Of a stretch of 64,000 nt of DNA, positions 16,920 to 26,474 are shown piece after piece. The translations under genes and the position numbers were made by a program. The stretch spans positions 496,001-560,000 of the forward strand of contig JAJUJC010000001.1 in NCBI GenBank assembly GCA_029267335.1, given 5' to 3'. The number at the start of each line of letters is the position of its first letter. Positions within the stretch are counted from its first letter, which is position 1. This stretch comes from Intestinibacillus massiliensis. Its GTDB lineage: Bacteria > Bacillota > Clostridia > Oscillospirales > Butyricicoccaceae. The notes below the pieces were generated by a model that had not been told where the DNA came from, did not search any database, and was given only the letters and a program-made list of their open reading frames with translations.

Positions 16920-17351
16920 TTATTTCTGCTTCGGTTTTCTGCGTGCAAAGGCAAAGCCTACGCCAAAGATACCACTCAAAAGCAGGAACAGCCATGCCAT
17001 CGGGATAAAGCCGAACGGTTCTACCAGCGTGCCGTCGGGTGCAACATAACTGCCGATCGCCTGAAAAGCGATCACGCATGCTGCACATGCGAGCAGCGAG
17101 ATCGCGAGCGCTCCCTTTAAAAAAGATGCCTTTCGATTCTTTTTCCAGACCTGCGCAGTCTCCCAAATCAATTTTGCCTCGTCCATATTCTTCACCATCG
17201 TAGTTTCCTCCTGCATTTGTTTCCATTCCTCTCTGCATTGCGGGCAGCTTTGCAGATGCGTCTCCACTAACTTTGCGCTTTCCTCGCTGCAAACACCATC
17301 ATGATATAAGGGAAGCAGATCCCGAATTACTTCGCATGAAATATCCATCAT
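16920..17351 (-). CDS. Anti-sigma factor with zinc-finger (zf-HC2) domain
   Basis: 143 aa from the ATG at 17351, which overlaps the sigma-factor stop (ATGA). The N-terminus has the zinc-binding pattern of zf-HC2 proteins (CEVIRDLLPLYHDGVC ... HLQSCPQC), and two hydrophobic segments at about 79-98 and 112-134 anchor it in the membrane. It should hold its partner sigma factor inactive until an envelope signal arrives. The coupled upstream gene is that partner. Confidence 0.88.
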   Translation of the reverse strand: MMDISCEVIRDLLPLYHDGVCSEESAKLVETHLQSCPQCREEWKQMQEETTMVKNMDEAKLIWETAQVWKKNRKASFLKGALAISLLACAACVIAFQAIGSYVAPDGTLVEPFGFIPMAWLFLLLSGIFGVGFAFARRKPKQK

Positions 17352-17821
17352 AGCAGCTCCTTCCATTTGATTCTGCCGCGGTGATACGTCACTCGCGCCC
17401 AACTTTCCGTTTTACCGAACAACTGCCCGATTCTGGAGAAGGGTAACTCACCAAATATGCGCAATAGCAGCACTTCCTTATACGGTTCGCCCAATCGGTG
17501 CAGCGCTTGCTGCGCCTCAAAGGCGATCTCACCCGTAAGGTAATCCTGTTCCGGCTCGCCCGGCGCGATCTGTTCCGGCGCTTCTTCCTGTGGCACACAT
17601 CGCTTTCGTTTTTTCAGCGAGGAGAAATAGCTGTTTTTTGCGATCTGGCATAGCCATACATACACTTTACACTGCCCTTGGAAACGGTCAATGTTTTGCA
17701 GAGCCTTAAAAAAAGTCTCCTGCGTCAGTTCCTCCGCCTCGCTTTCGCTGCGGCACAGAGAAAGAACATATTTATAGACGTCCGTAAAATATTGCACATA
17801 AAGCGTTTCAAAATCTCCCAC
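17348..17821 (-). CDS. ECF RNA polymerase sigma factor
   Basis: 157 aa from a GTG at 17821 with a GCGAGG site. Region 2 is at about 5-70 (FETLYVQYFTDVYKYVLSLC, EAEELTQETFFKAL, VYVWLCQIAKN) and region 4 at about 105-155 (LGEPYKEVLLLRIFGELPFSRIGQLFGKTESWARVTYHRGR). With the coupled anti-sigma factor it forms a standard signalling pair. The upstream region probably carries its own promoter, which I could not define. Confidence 0.92.
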   Translation of the reverse strand: MGDFETLYVQYFTDVYKYVLSLCRSESEAEELTQETFFKALQNIDRFQGQCKVYVWLCQIAKNSYFSSLKKRKRCVPQEEAPEQIAPGEPEQDYLTGEIAFEAQQALHRLGEPYKEVLLLRIFGELPFSRIGQLFGKTESWARVTYHRGRIKWKELL

Positions 17822-17993
17822 GTACTCACCTCGCTTTCCCCTATATGACTTTCGTCCTGCGGTTTCGTTACACAGATCGTAAAAAAATTTTATGCTCCGC
17901 CATATCGTTTTGCTGCACCGATTGCAATCCCTGACAAGATACTGTCAGGATTTGATGCTATACTACAGCTATTCTTTGTCGGGTGGTGCAGCT

Positions 17994-18365
17994 ATGAAAA
18001 ATGACCGATTATTTCGGCTCGTCTATTTCCTGTTGGAACGCGGCAGTATGACCGCCCCGGTATTGGCACAAGCGCTTGAGGTATCGGTACACACGGTGTA
18101 TTGCGATATGGAAACGCTGTCAATGGCAGGCGTGCCGATCCACGCCACAGTGGGTAAAAACGGCGGCATCTCTCTGGCAGAAGGCTACCGCTTTGACAAA
18201 GCGCTGTTATCCGATGCGGAACAGAACCAACTGGTTTTCGCTGTGCAAAGCCTCAAAGCTGCCGATCAGCAGGTCGATCAACTGCTTTTCAAACTGGGCA
18301 TGACCTCTGCCGAAGCCAAAGCGCAGATGGCGGCTTTTTTCCCGCAGCTCAAGCGCGGGCGGTAA
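17994..18365 (+). CDS. HTH_11/YafY-like regulator lacking its WYL domain
   Basis: 123 aa from the ATG at 17994. Residues about 5-60 are a winged helix (RLVYFLLERGSMTAPVLAQAL, VHTVYCDMETLSMAGVPI), as in YafY/DeoR-like regulators, followed by a GGISLAEGYRFDKALLSD linker. Family members of this build usually continue with a WYL ligand domain of about 180 residues; here the gene stops early in a basic tail, so it may be a natural short form or a truncated gene. Confidence 0.75.
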   Translation: MKNDRLFRLVYFLLERGSMTAPVLAQALEVSVHTVYCDMETLSMAGVPIHATVGKNGGISLAEGYRFDKALLSDAEQNQLVFAVQSLKAADQQVDQLLFKLGMTSAEAKAQMAAFFPQLKRGR

Positions 18366-18386
18366 GCAGCATCGATCGGCAAAAGC

Positions 18387-18422
18387 AAAGCGAAGGGAAT
18401 CATACGATCCCCTTCGCTTTGT
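18387..18422. terminator. Hairpin between regulator and deformylase genes
   Basis: AAAGCGAAGGG (18387-18397) pairs with CCCTTCGCTTT (18410-18420), lying between convergent genes and likely usable in both directions. Confidence 0.75.
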
Positions 18423-18475
18423 TCACTTTTGATCGTTCTTTTCCTGTGGGCATATGCTGTTTGTACTGCGGTTTG

Positions 18476-18886
18476 TCAAATCAGGATGCCGTCACAGTGG
18501 TCGATCTCGTGCTGAATGATTTGCGCGGTAACGCCGGTAAAGGTCTTGATACGCGTTTGAAAATCGCGATTTTGATACTGAACCTTGACGGACTGCCAGC
18601 GTCGGGTCTTTCGCGTGCCCTCCAAAGATAAGCACCCCTCCTCCGCTTCATATCCTCCGGATTGCTTGAGAATCTTCGGATTGAACATCACCATATATTC
18701 GCCCTGATTGTCGAAAGCAATGATACGCTTTTTGATGCCGATCATATTCGCCGCCATGCCGACGCACCCATCCTGATGCGCCTTGAGGGTTTCGAGCAGG
18801 TCGTCTGCGACCGACAGATCCTCCGGTGTCGCCGCCTGCGCACGCAGGGACAAAAAGATAACATCTTTCATAATTTCTCGAACCAT
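18476..18886 (-). CDS. def: Peptide deformylase
   Basis: 136 aa from the ATG at 18886, with AGGAGG eight bases upstream. The three family motifs are present: GCVGMAANMIG (motif 1, GxGxAA type), EGCLSL (metal cysteine) and QHEIDHCDGIL (metal histidines and catalytic Glu). It removes formyl groups from new proteins. It stands alone, not next to fmt, so it is probably a second, accessory deformylase of the short Firmicute type. Confidence 0.93.
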   Translation of the reverse strand: MVREIMKDVIFLSLRAQAATPEDLSVADDLLETLKAHQDGCVGMAANMIGIKKRIIAFDNQGEYMVMFNPKILKQSGGYEAEEGCLSLEGTRKTRRWQSVKVQYQNRDFQTRIKTFTGVTAQIIQHEIDHCDGILI

Positions 18887-18995
18887 AGCTTCGATCCTCC
18901 TGTCTCTTTGTTCTATCATACCATGCTTTGGTTTTGAAAGATAGCTTTTTCATGCAACGAATGCCCTAGCCCGTTTCCGCCTGCACCGCCTACAG

Positions 18996-19025
18996 AAAAA
19001 CCCTCCCAAACAAGGGAGGGTTTCT
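18996..19025. terminator. Terminator hairpin
   Basis: AAACCCTCCC and GGGAGGGTTT form a 10-bp stem with a six-base loop, ending in T-runs on both strands. It follows the end of the decayed kinase gene on the minus strand. Confidence 0.82.
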
Positions 19026-19027
19026 GT

Positions 19028-19452
19028 TCATTCGTTTCTCGGCCGCTTTTCTGCCATACAGGTGCAAAGTGTTCCATAGAGTATCTCCGGGTCGATTGGC
19101 TTGGACCAATGCGCGTTCATTGCCGCTTGATACGAAGCGATTACATCATCTCCAAGTGCGTTCGCTGTAAGCGCGATGATAGGAATGCTTGCGGCATTCC
19201 CACGCGGTAGCGCGCGTATTGCTGCCGCTGCCTCACCTGCTCCGGCGCATCCAATTCCGCTCTGGCAAGCGCGGTCAGGTTGACGATCGCATTCATCGGT
19301 GCAAAAATATCATGAATATGGAGCATCTGGAGGCAATCTGGGAGCATGCCACTGTTGCCATTTGAATTCACTCGTTCAGAGACTGCAAACCAATTTGCTC
19401 CACCGAACAATGCGCTCGATGTGCAAAAGAAATCTTTTTTCTTTGTCTGCAC
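19028..19452 (-). pseudogene. Decayed hybrid histidine kinase (HisKA and receiver fragments)
   Basis: One frame reads HDIFAPMNAIVNLTALARAELDAPEQV, which is close to a HisKA dimerisation box (HDIRTPMNAI type). Another reads IPIIALTANALGDDVIASY ... HWSKPIDPEILYGTL, the end of a receiver domain, stopping at 19028. The ATPase domain and most of the receiver are missing, and the two pieces are in different frames. It is a deletion remnant of a hybrid sensor kinase. Confidence 0.78.
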
Positions 19453-19571
19453 CTGTGCTCATTCATCGCTCAGGCTGGGCAGACTCAATTATTTATTCAT
19501 AAGTCTACCTTACCATATTTAGGTCAAATTCAGCACCCTGTTTTGTGTGCGGTATTGCCCTAGTATTTTTC

Positions 19572-21368
19572 TCATTTTTTTGATCCCGCTAAGGCAGTTT
19601 TGGATTCCTGATGCTGAATTTCCAAGGATGTTCTTTCGTTCTCTAACATCTGAGAGGCTTCCTGCTCTTTACGCAGCTTGAATTTTCCAATCTCCTGTTG
19701 TAGAATTTGCGCCTGCGCCGCAAGCTCCTCGCTGGCGGCGGAACTTTCCTCCGCAGTTGCAGCGTTGGTTTGCACCACTGCGGACACCTGTGAAAGTCCC
19801 TGATTAATTTGTTCAATAGCTGATGCTTGTTCCTCAGATGCGGTTTCAATCTCTTCAATTGACTTCACAACCAAACCTGCTTTTTCTGCCACGGTAACCA
19901 GAAGTTTGCGTGTCTCATCTGCAAGCTGTTCCCCCTCGGAAACGGTAGCAACCGATTGCTGGATTAAGTCTGAAGTCTGCTTTGCGGCCGCTGCGGATTT
20001 CGCTGCAAGATTGCGCACCTCATCTGCTACCACAGCAAAACCCTTTCCTGCATTTCCTGCGCGTGCAGCCTCTACAGCGGCGTTAAGTGCAAGAATATTT
20101 GTCTGGAAGGCGATATCCTCCACAAGCTTAGTGATCTTCGAAATTTCCCGTGAAGACTGCCCGATTTCTCGCATAGCGTTATTCAGCTTGTCCATATATT
20201 CGTTGCTGGATGTGATTCCTTGTCCAGCCTGCGCTACATATTCGCCTGCTTTCTGCACACTAGCGGCATTTTTCACCGCCTGCTCCGAAATGCTGACAGC
20301 GGAAGCCGTTAATTCCTCAACAGTTGCTGCCTGTTCCGTAGCACCAGCAGCCAAGGCTTGTGCACCACCGGAGACCTGGTCAGCACCAACGCTAACCTGT
20401 GCTGCTGTTGCTGATACAGAAGAAGCCAAAACATGGAACTTGTCCACAAGATTGGCAAGTGCCTTACCCATAACATCTTTTTCAGAGCGTACAGTTACCG
20501 TTGTGGTCAAATCTCCGGTTGTGATGATTTCTGCCTCTTTGCTCAGGGTTACAGTTTCGTCAATTAACCTGTTAAATGCCAAAGAAACTTTTCCTATTTC
20601 ATCCTTTCGATTCTTCACTTTTTTGTCTTCTTCTGTAAGTAGACCATAAATATCAACATCGCCAACCGCAAGATGTTCGGAAACCATCGCTAGCATTTGC
20701 ATTGGCTTGCTAATAATACCGGATATGTACATACTCAATAGAATTGCAACAGCAAGACAAATGCCAATAATAAAAAGCATCACAAATACTTCAATCCATG
20801 CCCTCTTCTTTTCAGTTGCAAGACCTTTTTTGGCAAGAGTATCATTAAAATCGATTAAGGCATCAAACGCGTCACCAGCGCTTTTTGCGGTAGCTCTCCA
20901 TTGTGCATGCATTAAACCAAAGATTTCGTCTTGCGTTGCACCTGCGTTAGCTGCCTCCACTATCTTATCAACTGTATCTTTATAATCTTCATAAGCTGTT
21001 TTACTTGTATTAAAAAGCTGCTGTTCCTCGCTGCTATCTCCCAGCGTTTTTGTATAATTTTCAAGTTGCGTTTCAACAGCGTCCATAGAAGCTGTGATTG
21101 CTTCGATGGATTTTCCTTTTTCAGTATCATAGTTAATATATAAGTCTCTGACATCGACTCTCAGATTTTCTAAAGCAATGCCGGCAGCACCTGTATATTT
21201 AACTCCCAGGGTGTTCTCATCATATAATTTCTGTTGGCTATTGATCATACTAATCATGCTTATAATACCAACAATGCCAATAAAAACACCTAAAAATGCC
21301 GTGAACAAAAAGCCAATTCGCAATTTTTTAGATATCTTTAGATTTTCAAACCACTGTTTCATCTTCAT
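19572..21368 (-). CDS. Methyl-accepting chemotaxis protein (4HB sensor)
   Basis: 598 aa from the ATG at 21368; upstream in-frame codons overlap cheW. A transmembrane helix at about 14-36 and another near 190-210 flank a four-helix-bundle periplasmic sensor, followed by HAMP and a cytoplasmic signalling domain with the hairpin motif [24 protein letters not shown]. It should receive an extracellular signal and control CheA. The preceding gene is cheW, so the two form one unit, although cheA is not in the window. Confidence 0.93.
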   Translation of the reverse strand: MKMKQWFENLKISKKLRIGFLFTAFLGVFIGIVGIISMISMINSQQKLYDENTLGVKYTGAAGIALENLRVDVRDLYINYDTEKGKSIEAITASMDAVETQLENYTKTLGDSSEEQQLFNTSKTAYEDYKDTVDKIVEAANAGATQDEIFGLMHAQWRATAKSAGDAFDALIDFNDTLAKKGLATEKKRAWIEVFVMLFIIGICLAVAILLSMYISGIISKPMQMLAMVSEHLAVGDVDIYGLLTEEDKKVKNRKDEIGKVSLAFNRLIDETVTLSKEAEIITTGDLTTTVTVRSEKDVMGKALANLVDKFHVLASSVSATAAQVSVGADQVSGGAQALAAGATEQAATVEELTASAVSISEQAVKNAASVQKAGEYVAQAGQGITSSNEYMDKLNNAMREIGQSSREISKITKLVEDIAFQTNILALNAAVEAARAGNAGKGFAVVADEVRNLAAKSAAAAKQTSDLIQQSVATVSEGEQLADETRKLLVTVAEKAGLVVKSIEEIETASEEQASAIEQINQGLSQVSAVVQTNAATAEESSAASEELAAQAQILQQEIGKFKLRKEQEASQMLENERTSLEIQHQESKTALAGSKK

Positions 21369-21423
21369 TCGCGCTCTCTTTCTTTTATTACCGAATAAAA
21401 TATTGTTCTGCAACGGAATCTCT

Positions 21424-21930
21424 TTACACATATTGTTCCAAATTGTCCATCAGTTCTCCATATAGTAGCTTAGCGCTATCTATGAGAAGAACAACATTAT
21501 TTTCCAACTTTGCAATACCAGATAAATAGTTCTGATTTGTTTTCTTTTCCGTTTTAGGTGGCTGAGATATGGTTTCTGCATCAATTTCTATCACTGCATC
21601 TACCTCATCCACAATCAACCCAACTTCTTTCTCCTGTATCAGCACCACAATAATACAGGTTCTCCCATCATAGTCCCTTTCCTTTTTCCCCAGCCTTAAA
21701 CGAATGTCAATGACAGGAATGATGCTTCCTCTCAAATTGATTACGCCTTTCATGTAAGAAACCGAATCTGGAATCTCTGTAATGGTTTGCATTCCAATAA
21801 TTTGCACTACATCAGCTATTGGCGTTGCTATAAGTTGCTTGTCAACAAAGAATGTGAGATATTTACCTTCCATATCCGAATCTGATTCCAGCATTTGAGA
21901 CTCTTCTTCATCACACACTATATTTTTCAT
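21424..21930 (-). CDS. cheW: Chemotaxis coupling protein CheW
   Basis: 168 aa. After about 25 acidic residues comes a full CheW domain: [58 protein letters not shown] and a C-terminal LLIDSAKLL. It couples receptors to CheA. The downstream chemoreceptor starts 56 bases after it. Confidence 0.93.
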   Translation of the reverse strand: MKNIVCDEEESQMLESDSDMEGKYLTFFVDKQLIATPIADVVQIIGMQTITEIPDSVSYMKGVINLRGSIIPVIDIRLRLGKKERDYDGRTCIIVVLIQEKEVGLIVDEVDAVIEIDAETISQPPKTEKKTNQNYLSGIAKLENNVVLLIDSAKLLYGELMDNLEQYV

Positions 21931-22103
21931 TTTTATCCTCTTTTTTCATTTGCTATTTATTTTTTATATACTTGCAGTTCTTAAGATAAACAATTATTTT
22001 TAAAAGACAGCATGAATTCAATCTGCGTAGATACCGTGGATACCCCCCTGGGAAACCTTTTTCGGAATTTGCTCCGTTAAATTGCAAGCTTCCATCCGAA
22101 GAA

Positions 22104-23192
22104 CTATAGAATCACTTCCCACCTATCCCGACCTGAATTTTTTGCAAGATACAATGCTTTATCTACTCTGCAGATAAAATTTTCCATCGTCTCGTCTTTT
22201 TTATACTGAGCAGCCCCAATACTTGTAGTAACAATGCTTTTATCAGGTAATATTTGTTCTTTACGAATAGTAGAACAAATTCTCTCTGCCACTAATTCTG
22301 TTTGAGGCAAGTCGGTCATAGGCAAAAAAACCAAAAACTCCTCCCCTCCGTAGCGAATAGCAATATCTTCACAACGACAACACTTCTTCAAAATTGAAGC
22401 AAACCTTTTTAAAACGTTATCCCCCACAACATGACCGTATTTATCATTGATCGATTTGAAGTTATCTAAATCCGCCATAATAGCAGCAAGCGGTAAATTG
22501 TGTCGTTGCGAGAGCGCAATTAAAGAAGAAACCCGGTCTTGCATAATATACCGATTAGCCAATCCTGTTAGACTATCCATTCTGGAAGTTGCTGCGATCT
22601 TTTCATTTGCTTCTGCCAACTGAGTTATATGAAATTCCAATTCTCTACTTAACTTCTTTTCTTTAGAAATATCTACTATTTCACCTACAAGGCCCTTTTC
22701 ATCAGAACTAGGTACCGAAAAACCACTACTCCAGTATAGACATTCGTGCAATTTGCCGTCTGTAAAACGGAACTGCTGTTCATAATGTACCGTCGATTTT
22801 TCACGTATCATTTTAATATCTTCGTCTTGGTATTTTTTTCTATCATCAATAGGCAAATATTCTAGATCCATAACTGTTTTTCCTATAAGCGAGTCTCCCT
22901 CTATACCAAATAATTCTTTATACTTTTCATTAAAAAAAACAAATCTTGTATTCTTATCTTTGATAAAGATGGGGTTTGGTAACGAATTTAAGGCTTCTTT
23001 ACAGAAATTCATGATAGCAAGCGTATTCTTCAAGTTCATCTGTAACTCAGCTTTGGATTTCTTGTATTTAAGCAATACCTGCCTGACAGGCTCAAGAAGC
23101 GTTCTAAGCGTTTCATCAAGCTCTGACCAAGTGGCGTATTCACCATATCCACTTTCTATGGAAGTTATCCAGTCCGCTATTTTTACACACAT
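22104..23192 (-). CDS. PAS-GGDEF diguanylate cyclase
   Basis: 362 aa, no membrane segment. A helical N-terminal region of about 60 residues leads to a PAS domain (FIKDKNTRFVFFNEKYKELFG) and then a GGDEF domain with RYGGEEF at the active site. The GGEEF signature is competent for c-di-GMP synthesis. An I-site-type RxxD is not obvious to me. It lies between cheW and the HD-GYP gene in a block devoted to motility and c-di-GMP signals. Confidence 0.92.
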   Translation of the reverse strand: MCVKIADWITSIESGYGEYATWSELDETLRTLLEPVRQVLLKYKKSKAELQMNLKNTLAIMNFCKEALNSLPNPIFIKDKNTRFVFFNEKYKELFGIEGDSLIGKTVMDLEYLPIDDRKKYQDEDIKMIREKSTVHYEQQFRFTDGKLHECLYWSSGFSVPSSDEKGLVGEIVDISKEKKLSRELEFHITQLAEANEKIAATSRMDSLTGLANRYIMQDRVSSLIALSQRHNLPLAAIMADLDNFKSINDKYGHVVGDNVLKRFASILKKCCRCEDIAIRYGGEEFLVFLPMTDLPQTELVAERICSTIRKEQILPDKSIVTTSIGAAQYKKDETMENFICRVDKALYLAKNSGRDRWEVIL

Positions 23193-23404
23193 AAGCTTCC
23201 TCCCTCCTTTGAGATTAAAAAAGACAGTATCAAGTGAAGTTCATAATCGAGGGTCCTGCGCTAATAAAGCACTCTACCACAAGTAGTTTTAATGGTATCC
23301 CAACTGCATACCTATATAAATCTTCAAATTGTGAGCTTTGTGTTGCTTAGTTAAAAGACAAACAAATTTTTCACTTTATTATTTGAGTGTTTCAATAATA
23401 ATGA

Positions 23405-25666
23405 TCATTTAAACCTGCACGCAAGTGTGGCAGAATTTACAGATGAATAATCTTGATCTTTGATATATTCTGTGAAAACCTCAACAATTTTAGGGTCGAA
23501 TTGAGTTCCAGAACAGCGTCTCAGTTCTTTTATCGCTTCCATTTTGTCAATATATTCCTTGTATGGTCGTTCTCCAGTCATTGCTTCGTAGGCATCAGCA
23601 ACCGCAATAATTCTTGCTACGAAAGGTATTTCTTCACCGGATAAACCTCTTGGGTAACCCCTACCATCCCAGCGCTCGTGGTGTGATAGAACGTATTCTG
23701 CTAAATGCGTATATTCATCAACTGATTTCAGAATATGATACCCTATTTCAGGGTGTCTTTTAATTTCTTTATATTCTTCATCAGTAAGCTTATCCGCTTT
23801 ATCAAGTATGTTGCTATTAATCGCAATTTTACCAATATCATGCATGAAACCGGCTGTCTCTACCTCTTTAAGCAGCTGGCTGTCAAGGTTTAATAGCTCA
23901 CCAATTAAAAGAGAAATTTCGCTGACTTTTCGGGAATGAATTTTTTCTCTGCTGTTGGTTTCCTTTAATGTGTGCATAATTGCCTTAATTGTTTGATTTC
24001 TCATACTTTGGCTCTCTATTAGTTTTTTAGAGTACATATGTTTCTCTGCTTTCGAAAAAATCTCACTGATATTATGAGTACTATTTGCTTTTGTCTCCCA
24101 ACCAATTGAAACAGATATTATAATGTTTTCCATTTTTTCTTCTTTAACCGCTGAATAAATAGCGTCAGTGATTTCAACAGCTTGATTTTCAGTGGTATTG
24201 GGTAATAACAAAACGAATTCATCACCACCAATTCTTGCTACAACATCTTGCTTTCTGCTGTTACTTGTTAGCATTTTTGCAACGCTTTTTAACAATAAGT
24301 CTCCGGCGTGGTGTCCGAACGCATCATTGGTCAATTTAAGACCATTCACATCAAGCATTACTATTGTTAGCGGTAAATTGAAGCCAGTATCAAACTTTGT
24401 TAATTCCTCTTCAAAAAAATGTCTGTTATAAAGACCGGTTAGTTGATCATGCTTGCTGATATATTCAATTTTTTTCTGTTTCTGCTTTTTTTCTGTAACA
24501 TCTCTAAACACTAAAACAACGCCAGTGATTTCCCCGTTCTCATCTTGGATCGGCGCAGCGCTATCTTCTATTGGTACTTCATGTCCATTCTTTGTAATCA
24601 GCAAAGTATGATTTGCTAATTCAATAATTTTTCCGGTTTCAAAAACTTTCTTTACCGGATTATCGCATTCACGCCGTGTATGCTCATTAATAATATGAAA
24701 AACCGTTTCAAATGCCATACCCTTAGCTTCATCAAGCGTCCAACCTGTCAAACTTTCCGCTACAACATTCATTATGTCAACTTTTCCATCTTTATCGGCA
24801 GAAATAACCGCATCTCCCAACGAGTATAATGTTGTCTTGAACAAATTATGTTCTGACTTAAATTTCTCCTCCAGTTCTTTCTGCTGAGAAATATCAATAA
24901 GACCTCCAATCATTCTTAGGGGTATATCGCCATCCCAGTCAACGACTCGACCGAAAACCCTTACCCAAATTGTAAATCCATTTTTATGCCGATACCTTAC
25001 CTCATTAGAAAATGGCATTATTCCATGGGTATTAACATGCTGTTGCAAGCCTTCATTTATTTTAGTGATATCTTCTTCGTATATTAATGTTTTCCATGTG
25101 TCTGGTGAATCAGGCAATTCCTTCTCAGAGTAACCAAGCATCGCTTTATAGGAGGCACTTATGTACTTCTTTTTATTATGAATATCCCAATCCCAGTATC
25201 CAGCCGATGTATTATTTAGAAAAGTCTTAAAAAAGTCTCTTTCCCAATCAATGTCTTCTGTTGGATTTTCTTGTTTGGATATTTCTGAAAATACAGTTGC
25301 AAATTGATATTTTGTGGGACTATATATATTTACACTAAAATATTTTTTCAAGTCTGGAGAATAATTTTCACAGGCAAATGATTTATTATTTAATGCCACT
25401 TCACCACATTTTTTAATCCAATCGTTTTCTGTGTTTGGCAATACTGCTTTCACTGTGCAATTCTTAATATCCTTTTCTTTCAAGCCTGTGAGTTTTTCAA
25501 ATGCTCTATTGACTTTTAAAAATCGATAATCTACCGGATTCCCTTCTTGATCGCAAATAATTTCATGTAAAGCGAAACCTTCTGCCATGTTTTCTAAGAG
25601 GCTTGGGAATCTTTGATTAGAATCGAGTGTTATATTTCTCATTTTTTTTAGTTTTAAACTTTTCAT
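23405..25666 (-). CDS. PAS-GGDEF-HD-GYP c-di-GMP enzyme
   Basis: 753 aa, soluble. PAS domains occupy about 1-115, 135-265 and 275-390; a GGDEF domain follows with RIGGDEFVLLLPN, then an HD-GYP domain with HDIGKIAIN and HHERWDGRGYPRGL. Both catalytic signatures are intact, so it could make and degrade c-di-GMP, with PAS sensing setting the balance. The start lies close behind an esterase remnant, so its promoter may be within that remnant. Confidence 0.92.
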   Translation of the reverse strand: MKSLKLKKMRNITLDSNQRFPSLLENMAEGFALHEIICDQEGNPVDYRFLKVNRAFEKLTGLKEKDIKNCTVKAVLPNTENDWIKKCGEVALNNKSFACENYSPDLKKYFSVNIYSPTKYQFATVFSEISKQENPTEDIDWERDFFKTFLNNTSAGYWDWDIHNKKKYISASYKAMLGYSEKELPDSPDTWKTLIYEEDITKINEGLQQHVNTHGIMPFSNEVRYRHKNGFTIWVRVFGRVVDWDGDIPLRMIGGLIDISQQKELEEKFKSEHNLFKTTLYSLGDAVISADKDGKVDIMNVVAESLTGWTLDEAKGMAFETVFHIINEHTRRECDNPVKKVFETGKIIELANHTLLITKNGHEVPIEDSAAPIQDENGEITGVVLVFRDVTEKKQKQKKIEYISKHDQLTGLYNRHFFEEELTKFDTGFNLPLTIVMLDVNGLKLTNDAFGHHAGDLLLKSVAKMLTSNSRKQDVVARIGGDEFVLLLPNTTENQAVEITDAIYSAVKEEKMENIIISVSIGWETKANSTHNISEIFSKAEKHMYSKKLIESQSMRNQTIKAIMHTLKETNSREKIHSRKVSEISLLIGELLNLDSQLLKEVETAGFMHDIGKIAINSNILDKADKLTDEEYKEIKRHPEIGYHILKSVDEYTHLAEYVLSHHERWDGRGYPRGLSGEEIPFVARIIAVADAYEAMTGERPYKEYIDKMEAIKELRRCSGTQFDPKIVEVFTEYIKDQDYSSVNSATLACRFK

Positions 25667-25680
25667 AAAACTTTGCGCAA

Positions 25681-25910
25681 GTGAGTTTCCTTGCGGCTCC
25701 TTTCATGCTTGTTTTCCCAAATTTAGGGGTGATGCCTAGCTCCGTGAATGGTTCATGTATCTTTAAAAAGTCCAACGGACCAAACCAATTTACAACAGCT
25801 TGTACCGTTGATGTGTCGCTAAGATTATCCGTATTATCATCTTCTAGGATGCTTAAATTTTCTGTAGTTCCGATCATAGCAGCAAGATTGCACCGGCACT
25901 GTCTTCTCAT
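25681..25910 (-). pseudogene. Remnant of an alpha/beta-hydrolase (esterase)
   Basis: The frame reads NLAAMIGTTENLSILE, then VQAVVNWFGPLDFLKIHEPF, the pattern just after the nucleophile elbow of BD-FAE-type esterases. The elbow GxSAGG itself and both ends of the enzyme are missing, and the ORF runs into the start of the next gene. It is a fragment, not a working esterase. Confidence 0.65.
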
Positions 25911-26437
25911 ACACCAATTTTTTAGAATTAAGATTATATTTTAATGTATTAGCTTTAATAAATCTTATAGCAGCTTTGCAGTCATTTACTGCAGCTAAAA
26001 AATGGCTTCCTGCGATAGTTTATAGTGTATCGCTAGAATCACAGGGAGTGGACCACTTCCTTCATTGGGCATGTATATATTTAATGTCTGCGTTTTCGAT
26101 ACATTCGAATACGAAATATTAGTATATTGTTTTTTATTGATAAAGTATCAACATCTCAACCATCTTACAAAAACACTTATTTTTTTCATTTTTTCGTCTC
26201 TTATCATCAAAAACTTGTATATTTATTCATTTTACAACAAAAATGTGGCGTAAATAAGGCACAAATACGCGAATATTCGCACAAATATATGTGAGTTTAG
26301 TTTTCCTCTCTGTTAACTTCTAATGTTCAAAATCCAACTCTACAGCCATGCAAAACGAAACTTACATCTTCCATGCAAATCCAGGTTGAGACGTATTGTT
26401 CAAGCGTTTGGCTGTTGCTGTTGATGTACACTTAAAA
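25911..26437. other. AT-rich intergenic stretch with a 64-bp repeat
   Basis: No supported gene; a 62-codon plus-strand frame at 26065-26253 is low-complexity AT sequence without a ribosome-binding site. It holds the first copy (26225-26288) of an imperfect direct repeat also found before the next chemoreceptor gene. Confidence 0.5.
26225..26288. repeat. 64-bp imperfect direct repeat, copy A
   Basis: Aligns without gaps to 28495-28558, about 54 of 64 positions identical, sharing ATTCATTTTACAACAA, TGGCGTAAATA and GCACAAATA. The two copies flank the chemoreceptor gene at 26475-28448. Probably a promoter-linked regulatory site or a duplication scar. Confidence 0.65.
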
Positions 26438-26468
26438 AAGGAATGATCCATAATTTGAATCATTCCTT
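26438..26468 (-). terminator. Terminator of the Cache chemoreceptor gene
   Basis: AAGGAATGAT (26438-26447) pairs with ATCATTCCTT (26459-26468); on the minus strand a run of six T follows. Confidence 0.85.
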
Positions 26469-26474
26469 AAATAA

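Noticed and set aside
19906-20649. 247-codon plus-strand frame opposite the chemoreceptor
   Set aside because: Alanine/serine-rich mirror of the coiled signalling domain.
22000-22103. Possible c-di-GMP riboswitch before cheW
   Set aside because: No recognisable GEMM core; only a C-rich run and weak hairpins.
23240-23290. GGTAGAGTGC on the minus strand, like a tRNA D-arm
   Set aside because: No anticodon or T-arm in the right distance.
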